DNA from: Cryptomeria japonica
Lineage: Eukaryota; Streptophyta; Pinopsida; Cupressales; Cupressaceae
Direction of reading: 5' to 3'
DNA: 64,000 bases
Assembly: GCF_030272615.1 (NCBI RefSeq)
Contig: NC_081414.1
Coordinates: 340,734,502 to 340,798,501 of the forward strand
In this document: one piece after another, positions 10,538-22,180 of the stretch
How positions within the stretch are numbered: the first letter of the stretch is position 1
Layout of the letters: every line of letters starts with the position of its first letter
Translations under genes and position numbers: made by a program
The notes under the pieces: model-generated
What the model was told of the DNA's origin: nothing
Databases searched by the model: none
Seen by the model: the letters and a program-made list of their open reading frames with translations, nothing else

Positions 10538-11947
10538 TGTGTGTGTGAAAAGTGAACCTATATCTGAATTTGAGAGACACAACACTTCAATTAAGTCATT
10601 AGATGCATGGTTAGTAAATCAATAATCAATGAATAATAAACCATTACAAAGCTACCCATTGCCTTCTAGTAGATGCAAGTTTAGATTGCTCTCAGATTGC
10701 TAAGCTATCCATTGACTAGACAACACCTAAATGAAAGATTTTAAATCTATATGAGCATGAATTTAAGCTAGATGGATGCAAGATTAATCTAGATATGCAT
10801 GATTTAAGCTAGATACGCATGATTAATCTAAAATGATTTAAGCAATATTAAGCTAGATGATTTGACTATGGATGCAATAACTAATATGAAATATCTCAAT
10901 GCACAACCCTCAATGAACCTAGAGAAAAAACAACATAATAACAATATATTCTCTAGGATTTTTTCTGATTTTTAGGATTTCTTTAGGACATTTTATGATT
11001 TTTAGAATTTTTGTTCAAGACATTTTATGATTTTTAGGAGTTTGTTCAGGACATTTTATGATTTTTAGAATTTTTTCAAGACATTTTATGATTTTTTAGG
11101 AGTTTGTTAAGGACATTTTTATCATTTTTAGGAGTTTGTTCAGAACATTTTATGATTTTTTAGGATTTTGATGTTTGCTCCTAGTGTCTAGAAAATTCAG
11201 AAAGAAACCAACAGCTGAGATCAAATGATTTTTAGGAGTTTGTTCAGAACATTTTATGATTTTATTTTTTATTTTGATGATTTTGATTTATGATTTTTTG
11301 AATGAGAGATGAGAGCCTGAATTGATGTGATTGAATGCTTTTCTTAGTTTTAAAGGAAATTGAACTAAAAATAAGATAAAATCAGGAAAAAACTGATTTA
11401 TTCTCTATTTCATTCAATTTTAATATTTAATTGTTTTAATTACTTTCTTTGAGATTATTTATCAATTTTTTTTTTGTTTTTCAAGATTATCTCCAATTGA
11501 TTTCTTTTCTCAAATTTTTAATTCTATTTTGGTTGATTAATTCCTTTTTTATTTGTTTCCTTTTTTGAAGATTTGTGCTCATAATTTCCAATTCCTCTTT
11601 CTTGATTTGTTTCCTTTTTTGAAGATTTATGGCAATTTTTATATATTTTTCAAATTAATTCCTCTTTTTTGACGATTTAATGGAAAATTGGTTTATTTAA
11701 TTAAATATGCAAAAGATATTTAATTAAAATAAATAAGATAATTCTTTTAAATGATTTACTTAGAATGATTTAATTAATTAAATAAATATTTAATTAATAC
11801 TAGCTGATTAATTTTTCCATGTGACAATTGAAGATTAAATAATTATTTGTGTGCTCAAGATTTATTTAATTGCCTTTGGTTAGGACCTTGATGATGTTGT
11901 CGAGATTAGGGGCTCATGGTTTAGATGACCATTTTTAGGGTATTACA
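10538..11947 (-). repeat. E1 5' LTR, rearranged
   Basis: 1,410 bp, against 1,165 for its partner. The outer parts align with the 3' LTR. The middle (about 10960-11320) is reordered: minisatellite, then the segment around AAAATTCAGAAAGAAACCAA, more minisatellite, then GAATGAGAGATGAGAGCCTG, which precedes that segment in the other LTR. About 50 bases present in the 3' LTR are missing, and no TATAAATTC remains. Confidence 0.9.
10963..11290 (-). repeat. ATTTTATGATTTTTAGGAG minisatellite inside the E1 5' LTR
   Basis: Six to seven units of about 31 bases (10963-11187), including the joining sequence TGTTTGCTCCTAGTGTCTAG, then another one to two units at 11229-11290. The same sequence lies in E1's own internal region at 5437-5545, so it was copied into the LTR from there or from a sister element. 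Confidence 0.85.
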
Positions 11948-11949
11948 AT

Positions 11950-11967
11950 GCCCCATAGTGGGTGCCA
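11950..11967 (-). other. O primer-binding site
   Basis: The plus strand reads GCCCCATAGTGGGTGCCA, four bases from TGTGTGCGG, taken as the O LTR end. It is the same tRNA-Lys-like type as E1 and T. Its first three bases belong to the E1 target duplication, so E1 landed on its edge. Confidence 0.75.
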
Positions 11968-12513
11968 GAAATGTGTGCGGGAAAAGTGGTGCGATAAAAT
12001 GAAAAGTATAAATTCAGGACTTGTCCACACACCAATGGTACTCTTGGTGCAAGTTATGGAGCTATATGGAATAACTCAACTTCCCAAGGGATGTTCCATT
12101 TTTCTCTATCTCACAAGACCCCTCAAGCCAATGCCTTTTCTCTCAGATCACTGATCAAAGTGACTTAGGGATGTCAATCATGAGAATGAGGGATGTTTGA
12201 TCAATCTAACATGAATGCAATCCTAAATATGTATGATATTAAAAAATATGAATTAAAATAGCATGAAAACGATGATAGGATGAAAGGATTAGTAAAAGAA
12301 CTATCCTAACAAGATACACTAGCTTAATATGGTTATGTATGATAATATAAATGCTTCTAAAATGTTTATTAGATTATTTCTATTCAAAAAGTGACTAAAT
12401 GCTTTTATAAAATGAATTGATATGGATTAGATGTATGAAACTTGGATGATGAGTAAAATGTCTATAAGTTTGATACTAAAGACTTGGATATGAGAATGAG
12501 AGAAGAAGGGCTC

Positions 12514-12521
12514 TATTTATA
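12514..12521 (-). promoter_or_regulatory. TATA box in O 5' LTR
   Basis: TATAAATA within CCTATAAATAGAGCCC on the minus strand. Transcription would run left toward the primer site about 540 bases away, as in T (28354-28361). Confidence 0.5.
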
Positions 12522-12749
12522 GGAAAAACAGGGCAATGAAGGGTCAAGATTGGATGATTTTATCAAGGGTTGGGATTGAAAGTTATCAATCCATGTTTAC
12601 AATTCTCACCAATGAAATGGTGACTGTTGGGACTCATAAAAATCATGCTAAATTTGGTGACCCAATGAAGCCTTGCTTTATGGATTTCTCTTCGTGTCTT
12701 TGTTTTATGGTAAGGCAAGCGCATTATTGTAATTCACTTTGAACTTGAA

Positions 12750-15700
12750 CCCTTGAACCTTTTTGGTTCAAGGTTCAAGGTTCAAGGTTCAATCGCTTCT
12801 CCTACTTGTATTGTGGCTTTGTAATGTTTTTTTTAATAAGCAAATGTGAGTGTTAGTTTTGAACCATCTACAATCGGTTCAAGGTTCATAGTTCAAAATG
12901 TCCCTTTCTTTCACTAAAAGTCTTTGCTTGTTATTTTTCCACTTAAGTGGAAGGGTCTATGTGTCATCAAGAGGGGGCTCCTTTTTAAGTCTAGACCTGG
13001 TCGGGTTCTAATATGTTTTAACTTTGCCTAAGTCTTAAGTCTTTTCCTATGTCTCTGTCGAGCTTCCTAAAGATCGAGCAAGTTTCTTTAGATCTTGCAG
13101 TTGTTGCTATATCGTAACCCAAAAGTATTCGATGGTTATTCGCCATGATATAGAGACTAAGTGGTGGGACCCATGGGAAAGGTGCAAAGTGCAAAAAGTC
13201 ATTATTGGCCATCGGCAATCAAGTTTTCAGACTATCCCAATGACATGATGGAAAGGGCTAAGGTAGACCTTTTATCCCACATTGGCCACAGGGAGGAGCG
13301 TTTTTGTATTTTAAAGGCAAAGCTCCATATATCCTAAGTGCTAAAGCTTACAAGCTTTTAGAAAGTGGTAGCTTAGAAATGGTGGGCCCCTTGTGTGCAT
13401 CTCAAAGTGCCCAAAATTTTGTAGTATAAGGGAAAATTAAATAGGGGGTAGGTTGCAAAAGATCAGATGAGGGTTGCTATACCACAGGATGAAACTGATC
13501 AAATGTTAACAACTGCGACTTGGTGAATGATGAGCTGGCAGACCATGTGGTGCCAAGGTAAGTACTGAGCAATTCATGAGGTTTTAGACAAGTGGTGGAC
13601 ATGTGGTGACACCGTTGCATAAGATGTAGCCACTTAGAGGGGCTAAGGGTTGAGTAGATCAATAAAGCTCAACAGTGATCAAGATGGATCCAAGGGCTAT
13701 CGCTATGTCGCGATGTAAAAATGCTCACCATATATCGCCTATGACTTGGTGACAAACCACTAGTGGTGAACCATGGTTGGCAGTTAATGCAGGTGGTTAA
13801 GGCAGGCAGTTCATTCTGGCAGTTAGTGGAGGTCATGCTAAGGTGTCAGAGTGGAGAGCCTGAAATGAAAACCCTCACGATAGGTGGCACCCAGTTGTAA
13901 ACTTTGGAGCCAATCAAAGGGTGGCATGTGGGAGACAGGTGGCATATCATCAAGGTGTATATCGACCAAACCATGGCTTTGATGGATCATTGAAGGGACT
14001 CACCGAAGGCATCAGTTTCATCGACATAGAAGGTGTCGATGAAACTAAGATTTTGATAAGACATGTAGGCAGTTCACCTAATGCTCAATTTGATTGACAA
14101 AGGCACATCAAAGAAACATCAACTGGTTCCATTGAAAAGCAAAGGCATCGATGAAAATAAGGTTTTGATGAGACACAAAAATGGTAAGCCGAAGAGAAAG
14201 TTTGGCTGAAAGGATGATGTCGAACAAACCAAAGGAAGTGGTGGCCCAATGATGATAATTGGACAGTCTAGGTGGGTCAAGTGATGAACTAGAGTTTGAC
14301 AAGTGGTAGGCCTAATGGGACAGGTGGAGTCTAGGTAGATCCCAAAGAAAAACCAAAGAGGCCAAGTGGTGACACCGTGGCATAGGTGAGGGCCATTCAA
14401 AGAAGCTAAAGTTCAAGCAGGTTTAGGAAGATCAATGGTTGGGCGAGATGATCTAACGGTTGTCTCCATGTGATGTGAAAGTGATCACCAAATATCCCAT
14501 GCAACTTGGTGACAAAGCACATGCACTAAATGTGAAGCGGCCCAGGCGATAAGGATCGAACAGGTTGAGGGAAGATCTACGGTTGTCGCTATGCCACCAT
14601 GTGAAAGTGCCTGATGGTTATCACATGCGACATAGCAACTGACCAAGTGGCAAGTCCAAAGTGGCAGGTAGATGGATCCAATGGCAAGTTAGGATGTGAC
14701 ACATGTTGGGCCCACTAGAAGAGAAAGTGATAATGGGAGCTGGTCAGGCAGGGTAAAAGCTGAACAAGTTAGGGCAGATCAACGATGATCCGAGGTAGAT
14801 CAATGACTATCACCAAGTTGCAACAGAAATTTGCTCTATGGCTAAAAGCTGTGACTTGGCGACTAAGCAGTGGGACTCGATAGAAAAGAAGGGTAGTTCA
14901 GAGAAAATAAAAAGAACAAGAAAGTCCAAGGAAGAAATAAAGAGTTTCATTTCGGTGGTGAACCCAAGTGGTGCTGAGGTGGCAGGATAAGGGCCCCGAA
15001 ATGAATCAAAAGGTGCCACATGGTGGAAATGCATTGTAGATGTTTGTGCAGCAAAATCCAAAGGTTTAAAATATGATTTTTGACTATGATGAAAAGGAAG
15101 AAAATTAAACGACCGACTTGCAGAGGGATTAATGCGTCTAAGGGATTATTTTTTGCTCGATATATAAGTATTATATATTGATGGATGGATCTCGATCTGA
15201 GGAATCTGATTTTGCAGTCAAGTGCAACCCACGACAAGTATTTTTGGGACAATGACCTCAGGGTCTCAAGGTTTATTCTTCAGCTAAAAAGATTGGATTT
15301 TCTACAGGCCAAGTGCGGTAGTGGTTGAGTTTTTAATAGCCCGAGACCAGGTGGTGGGGCCTATTTCTAAGTGGATTACTCGGGGAAGTTAAATGGAATG
15401 TTAGTTTCCCATGATCAGATGGTTGTCGCTATACCGCGATGGAAACTCATCCGAACTTTAAAGGCCACAACTTGGTGACTAAAGGAAAAGTGCTCAAAGA
15501 GAAAGCCTCCTGATCTGTTGGCACCAAAGAACTTTAAATATTCAAAAGAAATATTGTCAGAGCTATGCAAGTTGCATATGACATTGATTCAAGATGTAAA
15601 TGGGTTGGTGAGAGGTACCCAGGAGATCTACATGGAGATATGTGAAGAGCATAATGGTGTGTTTCTCTGTGATAAGAACTCATCAATGCTCTGGCACAAG

Positions 15701-16690
15701 GTGATCCACTGACATTATGAAGCTGCTAGTTGTTGCAACCATTTTTGGGTAATAGGAGCCTACCCTTTCAACCATTTTCCAGGTGAATGCCCAGTGAATT
15801 AATGAGGCATGCATCCCAGAAGGAATGTTAGATTTCTCCCTCAACTACAATGACACATAAATGTAACTTTGCATTAAATAACTATTAGGTTAAGATTTTT
15901 CTTCTAGATAGCCCAAAGCTTGTTGTATCCTGATTTCTATAAAAGGATACCAAGGCTACCTAGAAAATGGACACAAATTTTTGTAGCTAAACTCTAGCAA
16001 AATTAATACAGGCCATTGTCTTAGCAATTTTAGAGTCAAATATAAAGTACTTGTAACCTTATGACAGAGGAATGAAATATACAGTCTAGAGAATTTAAAC
16101 TCAAACTTGTATTGTCTCTATGTCACTGTGCTGGTGTTTATTTCATTTAAGTAATCAAAGATTTCTCATTTGAATGATTTGTTAGGCATCTAATGAAGTT
16201 ATTCTGAGTCCTTTTCTTAAGGAGAAAAATATAGAATACTTTAAACAAAGTCATTGATATGAGTACTATTGGTGTGGATTTGAAGATGAAGTCTGGTGTA
16301 GATTAGGACTTTGTATATGTTAGGCATATTCAGAGTTAATAGATCAGGAATTTGTGATTTCTGTACTAGTTTCTCTTATCAGGTTGCAGTCTGTTGTAGA
16401 TGACTTTGTTGCTCGAATAAGGAACTATTTATCTGTTGGTTTTTGTTGCATTTTTTGATCCTCTTTTAAAAAGTTAAATCATTTTTCCATTTAGGTTAGT
16501 TGTACTGGTCAGTAAGGAAAGTTTGCAAGAATTTACACTGGTTTTCTACAAACCATTTACTATTTTTGTGAGAAAATAGTCTTTAAAAGGGTTCACTTGC
16601 TCCAACTTTTATAAGCTTAAAGTGTAGGAGGTTTCCTAATTCTGGAACCTCATATTATTGTCTTTATTTCAAACTTTTGTTGTTCTCTTC
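12750..16690. other. Unassigned repetitive region with GTCGCTATG units
   Basis: No gene is supported. It begins with repeated GGTTCAAG (12765-12795). Between 13690 and 15490 there are about five scattered, diverged copies of a 70-base segment around GTTGTCGCTATG, followed by a CGATGTGAAAGTG-like stretch and GACTTGGTGAC(A/T)AA (near 13690, 14450, 14580, 14810 and 15420). GTGGCAGGT-like phrases are frequent. The short plus-strand frame at 15518-15712 has no recognisable features. The part from 15825 may be an LTR (see 15938-15945). Confidence 0.35.
15938..15945 (+). promoter_or_regulatory. Possible TATA box
   Basis: TATAAAAG within TTTCTATAAAAGGATACC. About 110 bases upstream, at 15829, a TGTTAGATTTCTCCC follows a purine-rich AGAAGGAA, which would suit an LTR start on the plus strand. 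I could not find the other end. Confidence 0.25.
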
Positions 16691-17603
16691 CATTGTAGCA
16701 TAGAGGCAATAATTTTCACTTTTAAAGAGAAGAAACAAAAGGTGTCAAAATAGAGAACAACAATGACAATTGTCAACATAAGACTTCTTGAGAGGAGATG
16801 TAAGAAGCATTAAATGCTTGAGAGACCTCAAGGTCACCTTAGGAGGTAAGGGTTAAGGTTAGGTTAGGTTTATCCATTGGATAAAGCTTTTACCCAAAGG
16901 ATAGACTCTTGTGCAAGGGTTAAAGGGATAGCCATGGTCAAAGAAATGAATGCTTGATGAGACCCTTGGGTTAGATGAGGGTTGAGTTAGAGAGAAATTC
17001 TCTAACCATGCAAGAAGGTTGAGTTAACTATTAATGGTTTGGAAGACTTTCAAGGTTAATTTGTTGAAGATATAAAGCCTTTAATGGTTTTCAAAGACTT
17101 TGAGGGTTTGACAGGTGACTTCCCTTTGTTTAGGGATGTGACAATATTTAGTAGATTGGTTAGGATAATTTAGAAGTGATTAGAAGAATCTATAAGGGGG
17201 TTTAGAGAGGCAAGTGGGAGATGTAGGATTTTGCAAGTGGGTGGAGGGTAATTTTAATTAAAATAAATTGCTTTATTTAAACAAAAATAGATGCAATTTG
17301 CATAAATGAAAGTGGGGGATTTGAATAAATAAATTAGATTTATTTATTTGAAGTGAACAATTTAATTAAATGTAAATTTAATTAAAAAGAGTAGAAAAGG
17401 GATTTAATTAAATAAAGTGATTTATTCAATTGAAGTGATATGAAAGGCCTAGGTGAATTTAATTAAATAAATTGAATAAATTATTTAATCAAATAGATGA
17501 ATGTGAATGATTTAATTAAATAAAATTCAATTAAATAGAGGAATGAGGTTAAAATGGATATTAAATATTCACTTAGGAAAGTGGTCATTTTTATATGTCT
17601 ACA

Positions 17604-18259
17604 TTGATATTGCAAGTTAGTACAAGCATCGAGGTATAATTGAACCAAGATGACTTGAGTGTTGCTATGTAAAACAGGCAATATTAACCATTGCTATATG
17701 CAAATCAGAAATGTTTTTGATGATACTCTGATGATCATGTCTTGAGACAAATTTGCATATATTAATGATTAATTTATAGAAAACAAACAAGAAAAATATC
17801 ATGTTCCTTCCTTGTTCCTCTAGTCAAAGACATCATGGAGTCACTCAGAAATCATGATAGTGAAAATCAACATAGATAAGTTGAAACATTATGTTAAAAT
17901 CATCAGTCAAAAGATATCATCCATTGATATGTGTTTGTCATGTTTAGACTGATATTTGATAGTTTGATGGTTGATAAATTTGATCTTGTGTTCAACATTG
18001 GATGTGTCTTAGTATTTACTTGCCAAGTGTTGCCTAATTGTTGTTCTACCTAGTTGATTAAGCTCAAAATGATCGAAATTTGTTTTTCCCCAGCCAAGTG
18101 CAGGATTTTGCCCCAAGCCTAGAAAAAAAGTCACTATGATATACCCAATGAGCCAAACCATGGAGAGAGACCAGTTGTGATGCCCGCATATGTACACAGG
18201 CTTATTATGGATATTAACAACATTGATGGAAAAATGAATGCAAGCGGAAGGATGTAGGA
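17604..18259 (-). mobile_element. T 3' non-coding internal region
   Basis: No ORF. It includes AAGAAAAATATCATG and CTTGTTCCTCTAGTCAAAGA, which match E1 at about 4880-4920, so T and E1 share this region. It is cut at 17604 by the presumed O LTR. Confidence 0.65.
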
Positions 18260-19850
18260 ACTAATAGATGGAAGAGCTAGCTTTTAGATAATGCCTGTTT
18301 TCCAAGTTTTCACCATCTATTTTTATTGCATTTTTTCTCATATTTGATTTTTTCTTTTTTTTTTGTTTATTTTTCATTGTTTTTTTTTGTTTTTGTATTT
18401 TCCTATTTTCCATTATTTTTGAATTTTTCTTCTTTTTCACTGTTTTTGGATTTTTTTGCTTTTTCACTGTTTTTGGATTTTTTTGCCTTTTCAGACATAA
18501 AACTTCTTCAGATGCATGCTATTGATGAGTTCCTCGAGCTGATCCTCATCCTATGTTGATAGCTGATATGCTCCTGACCCAAATACTATTGTGACCAAAA
18601 ACGGACCTAACCAGTTTGGTTCAAACTTCCCTTTCTTTTCTCGATCTGACTAGTTTCGTGGATTTTCCTTTAGTACTATTTCTCCACCTTGAAATGCTCT
18701 CGGTTTGACCTTGTGATTATAACTATGGCACATTCTTTGCTGCTATACCTTTAAATGATCAAAGGTATTTTGTCTTTCTTCATGGATCAATTCTAACTCT
18801 TGCAATCTAGATACTCATTGTTCTTCATCTGGGATAAGTCCTTTTAATGATACTCATAGAGAAGGTATCTCCACTTCTATTGGCAGTATTGCTTCTGATC
18901 CATAAACAAGAGAGAAAGGTGTGGCACCTATTGACATGCAGATACTGGTATGGCAGGCCCATAAAGCAGGGTTCAATTGAATATGCCAATCTTTGCCAAC
19001 ATCATTTACTGTCTTTTTGAGGATTTTCAAAATAGTTTTGTTTGATGCTTCTCCTTACCCATTTCCTTGTGGATAGTAGGATGAAGAAAATTGGTGTTGG
19101 ATCTTGAATTTCTCACATAGCTCTTGTACATCCTAATTCTTGAATGATCACCCATTATCAGTAATAATGGTCATGGGTACACCATAGAGACATATGAAGT
19201 AGTTCAAGATAAATGCAGCAATTTGTTTTCCTGTGATATTGATGAGAGGTACTACCTCAATCCATTAAAAAAATATTCAGTAGCTATAAGGAGGAATTTG
19301 TGACCATTAGATGGAGAAGGATTTATATTTCCTACTAGATCAAGTCCTCGATGGCAGAAAGACCAAGATGTTGCCAAAGCATGAATTTCTTGTGCTGGTG
19401 CATGAATCAAGTTCCCATGAATCTGGCATTGGTTGCATGTTTTAGCTATCTAAAAAATAATCTCGTTCCATAGTTGGCTAATAATAGCCCAAGCATATGA
19501 GTTTTTTTGAAAGGGTAAAACCACTTGAATGAGTGCCACAAATGTCGTTATGGACTTCATTTAAGGCCTTCTTAGATTCTTCTTGCTTGAGACATCATAA
19601 AAGAGTACCGTCTAGACCTCGTTTAAAAAGGGTATCCATGACAAGAGTATAATGGAAGGATTGGTGAATAAAGTTTCTCTTTTGGTTCTTTGATAAGTTA
19701 GGAGGGAGGATATTATCTTTCAGGTATGTGTAAGTTTGGCCATAGCGAGAGGAATCATGCCCAACAAGGTGACATAGTTTGGGAATCAGGACAATTATGA
19801 GTAGGGTAAAATAACTCTTCCACTAGGAATTCATAACTCTCTTGATTTTC
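18260..19850 (-). pseudogene. T integrase and C-terminal tail, broken
   Basis: In several frames on the minus strand one can read, in order, a zinc-binding HHCC segment (HNDICGTHSSGF ... CNQCQIHG), a core with GLDLVGNINPSPSNGHKFLL and IITDNG, a conserved IHEERQ region, and a C-terminal LGPFLVTIVFGSGAYQL block of the Ty3 'GPF/Y' kind. No chromodomain is visible. Stops and frameshifts occur throughout. The last 70 residues (18261-18467) are a lysine-rich tail from a poly-T/TTTTG run and are probably low complexity rather than a domain. The protein would insert element DNA into the chromosome; here it cannot be made. Confidence 0.75.
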
Positions 19851-20258
19851 CTATGTCTGAAGGAGAGAAGCAAGCATTGCCATGGCATCTGTTGCTTTGT
19901 TGTCATTCCTTGGAATTTTCTGAAAAGTTATTTCGACAAAGTATTTCTTGACATCATTTACCATCTTTTTATAAGGAATTAGTTTTTCATCCTTTGTTTG
20001 ATAATCACCATTGATTTGATTTATGATGAGCTGAGAGTCTCCAAAGACTTGAAGTTGTGTAATGTTCCATTCTATAGCCATTTTGATACATGTAACCAAA
20101 GCTTCATATTCTTCTATATTGTTGGTGCATGGAAAACTTAATTTGTATGCTTTTGGAATTGTGTGACCTTGTGGTGTAATGAATAGAATGCCTACTCCTG
20201 ATCTATGTTGTGTATATGAACCATCAAAGTATAATTGCCATGTTTTTGTGGTGACCAT
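19851..20258 (-). CDS. T second RNase H domain (Tat type), open frame
   Basis: 135 open codons with an RNase H fold: YFDGSYTQHRSGVGILF (first Asp), NNIEEYEALV (Glu), VFGDSQLIINQI (second Asp) and RNDNKATDAMAMLAS (last Asp). All four expected acidic residues are present. It follows the ordinary RT-linked RNase H (20281-20574) and precedes integrase, the order used by Tat-group elements. It is a domain of the pol polyprotein rather than an independent gene, so the ATG at 20258 has no special meaning. It is the best preserved coding part of T. Confidence 0.8.
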   Translation of the reverse strand: MVTTKTWQLYFDGSYTQHRSGVGILFITPQGHTIPKAYKLSFPCTNNIEEYEALVTCIKMAIEWNITQLQVFGDSQLIINQINGDYQTKDEKLIPYKKMVNDVKKYFVEITFQKIPRNDNKATDAMAMLASLLQT

Positions 20259-20280
20259 TAGGATATCAACATCGGGAAAC

Positions 20281-22180
20281 TCAATGTGTAAAGGATGATC
20301 TTCCTGAAGTGGTGCCTTTGCTAGCTACTCGAAAATGACTTGCCCCTTTATAGCTTTTTCTATCAACATACTCAATATCAAACTCACTTAGAATCATTAT
20401 CCATTTTGCTAGTCTTCCTATTAATGTTGCCTTGTCGAGCAAATACTTCAATGAATCAATTTTAGCTATCAACCTGATGGAGTGAGATAGAAGATATTGT
20501 CTTAATTTTTGAGAAGCAAAAACTATAGTCAAGCATGCTTTTTCTATTATGGAATAGTTGAGTTTGTATCCCACTAGTGCTCTGCTGATATAGTAGATGG
20601 CTCCTTCTTTTCCTTCATTGTCCTATTGTGCAAGCAGAACTCCTAATGATACTTCGGTGGTTGATACATAGAGTAACAATGACTTTCCTAGAATTGATGA
20701 CATTAGGACAGATGGTTGCATGAGATAAGTCTTGATCTTGTTGAATACATCCTCGCATGGATGATCCCACTTAAAATTAATATTTTTGTGCAAGAGATGA
20801 GTAAATGGTTGACATTTATTGGCTAGCTGAGCAACAAATCATTTGATTGACTGGAGTCTTCCCTGGAGTGACCTGAGTTGACTGATATTCTTAGGAGATG
20901 TCATTTCCATGAATGCTTTGACCTTAGCTGGATCCACTTCGATACCTCTAGCTGAAACAATGTATCCAAATAGCTTGCCTAAAGTGACACCAAAATCACA
21001 TTTCTTAGGATTTAGCCATAGCTTATACTATTCTAACCTATCAAAGATCTTTTCTAGTATTTCTATATGGTCTTCTTTATTGTATGATTTTGCCAAGATG
21101 TCATCCACATAATCTTCCATGAATGTATGCATCATGTCATGGAATATCGTTGTCATAGCTCTTTGATATGTAGCACCTGCATTCTCTAGTCCAAAAGCCA
21201 TGACGTTCTAGCAAAAAGTACCCCATGAACATGTGAAAGTAGTCTTTTCTTGATCTTCAAATGCTATTTTAATCTAATTGTATTCGAAAAAACCATCCAT
21301 TAGCAAAAACATGGAGTGTCCAGCAGTTAAGTCCATAATGATGTCAATGTTAGGCAAAGGAAAGTCATCATTTGGACATGCATTATTAATATCTCTAAAG
21401 TCTTTGCATACTCTGATACTTTTGTCTAGTTTGGAAATAGGAATGATGTTTGATACCCATTGAGGATATGCTACAGGTCTGATGAACCTGACATCTAGTA
21501 ATTTCTTTAGTTCCACTTTGACAAGAAGAGAAATATGAGGATGCATCTTACTTAATTTTTGTTTAACTGGTTTCACTCCTAGACTGACATTTAAGTGATG
21601 CATAATAAGCTCTGGATCCAACCCTAGCATGTTTGCATATGACCAGGTGAAATTGATTTGTAGTCGCTTAAAGAATTCCATATATTGTTGCCTTTCTTGC
21701 TCTGACAGAGAAGTTGTCGGATGTAGGATCTTTGGTTGCTCTATTGTGCCAATGTTAACTGCCTCTATTGGTTTGATCAAAATGGATGACCTTTATTGAT
21801 AGTGCTCAAGTAAAGTTTCAAATCTCCCATCTTCTGGTGCCTCGAGGAGGTTTTCACTATTAGACGCATCCTTTGTTTTTACTTTTTTGTGATCTAATGT
21901 TGCCAAGAAATGGTTTTTCAACATTAGACCTGATATTGTTTTCTTTATTTTCTTTTTTGTGACTGGGAGATTTGGCACCCACTTGACTGGAAGATGTGCT
22001 GCTGAAATTCCTAGTAAAATTTGTTCTGGGTTCGATTGCATTAAGATACATGGATATGGCATGGTCATTATGAAAGGTATCAATGGTAGTACATGTTTCA
22101 TTTTCCCAATCAATAAGTTCTAGATGTATTAGAGGTAAGGGATCTTCAGGTTGAGATGCTTCGAGGGTATTTAGGGTCAT
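20281..22180 (-). pseudogene. T reverse transcriptase and RNase H, broken
   Basis: From the N side: a linker with ENETCTTIDTF, then RT with FIRPVAYPQWVSNIIPISK, RVCKDFRDINNACPNDDFPLP, LLMDGFFEYN (first catalytic Asp) and the YVDD box at 21100-21111 within FMEDYVDDILAKS. The connection and RNase H follow (LNYSIIEKACLTIVFASQKL, 20574-20281). Stops separate the pieces at about 21790, 21270, 21220, 21040 and 20850. The catalytic box is intact, so the loss of function comes from stops rather than from the active site. Confidence 0.85.

Larger units (their letters stand above)
1898..11947 (-). mobile_element. E1: complete non-autonomous Ty3-type LTR element
   Basis: It has two LTRs (1898-3062 and 10538-11947), TG/CA termini, a 5-bp target duplication ATGCC (1893-1897 and 11948-11952), a polypurine tract against the left LTR and a tRNA-Lys-like primer site against the right LTR. 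These fix the orientation as minus. The internal 7.5 kb codes for one broken ORF (6352-8609) and shows no protease, RT, RNase H or integrase. Its leader, LTR features and 3' internal sequence resemble those of T, so it was probably mobilised by T-like enzymes. Hand comparison of about 430 aligned LTR bases gives roughly 6% difference. It is inserted inside the primer site of O. Confidence 0.93.
11972..17603 (-). repeat. O 5' LTR, probably interrupted
   Basis: The left end TGTGTGCGG abuts the O primer site. The right end, read on the minus strand, is TGTAGACATATAAAAATGACC, close to LTR starts of E1, T and P (TGTA...ATAAAAATGGTC style). The AT-rich stretch with TTTAATTAAATAAA units at 17230-17560 resembles the outer U3 of T and E1. 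At 5.6 kb it is far longer than those LTRs (1.1-1.4 kb), so about 12750-16690 may be a foreign insertion, but I found no clean junction or target duplication. The right flank (17604 on) is T internal sequence, so O seems inserted in T. Confidence 0.45.

Noticed and set aside
15518-15712. Small plus-strand gene (MAPKNFKYSKEILSEL...)
   Set aside because: 64 codons with no recognised domain, no start context and repetitive surroundings; not enough to call a gene.
18261-18467. Lysine-rich 68-residue frame
   Set aside because: Derived from T and TTTTG runs after the T integrase end; at most a low-complexity tail, not a separate gene.
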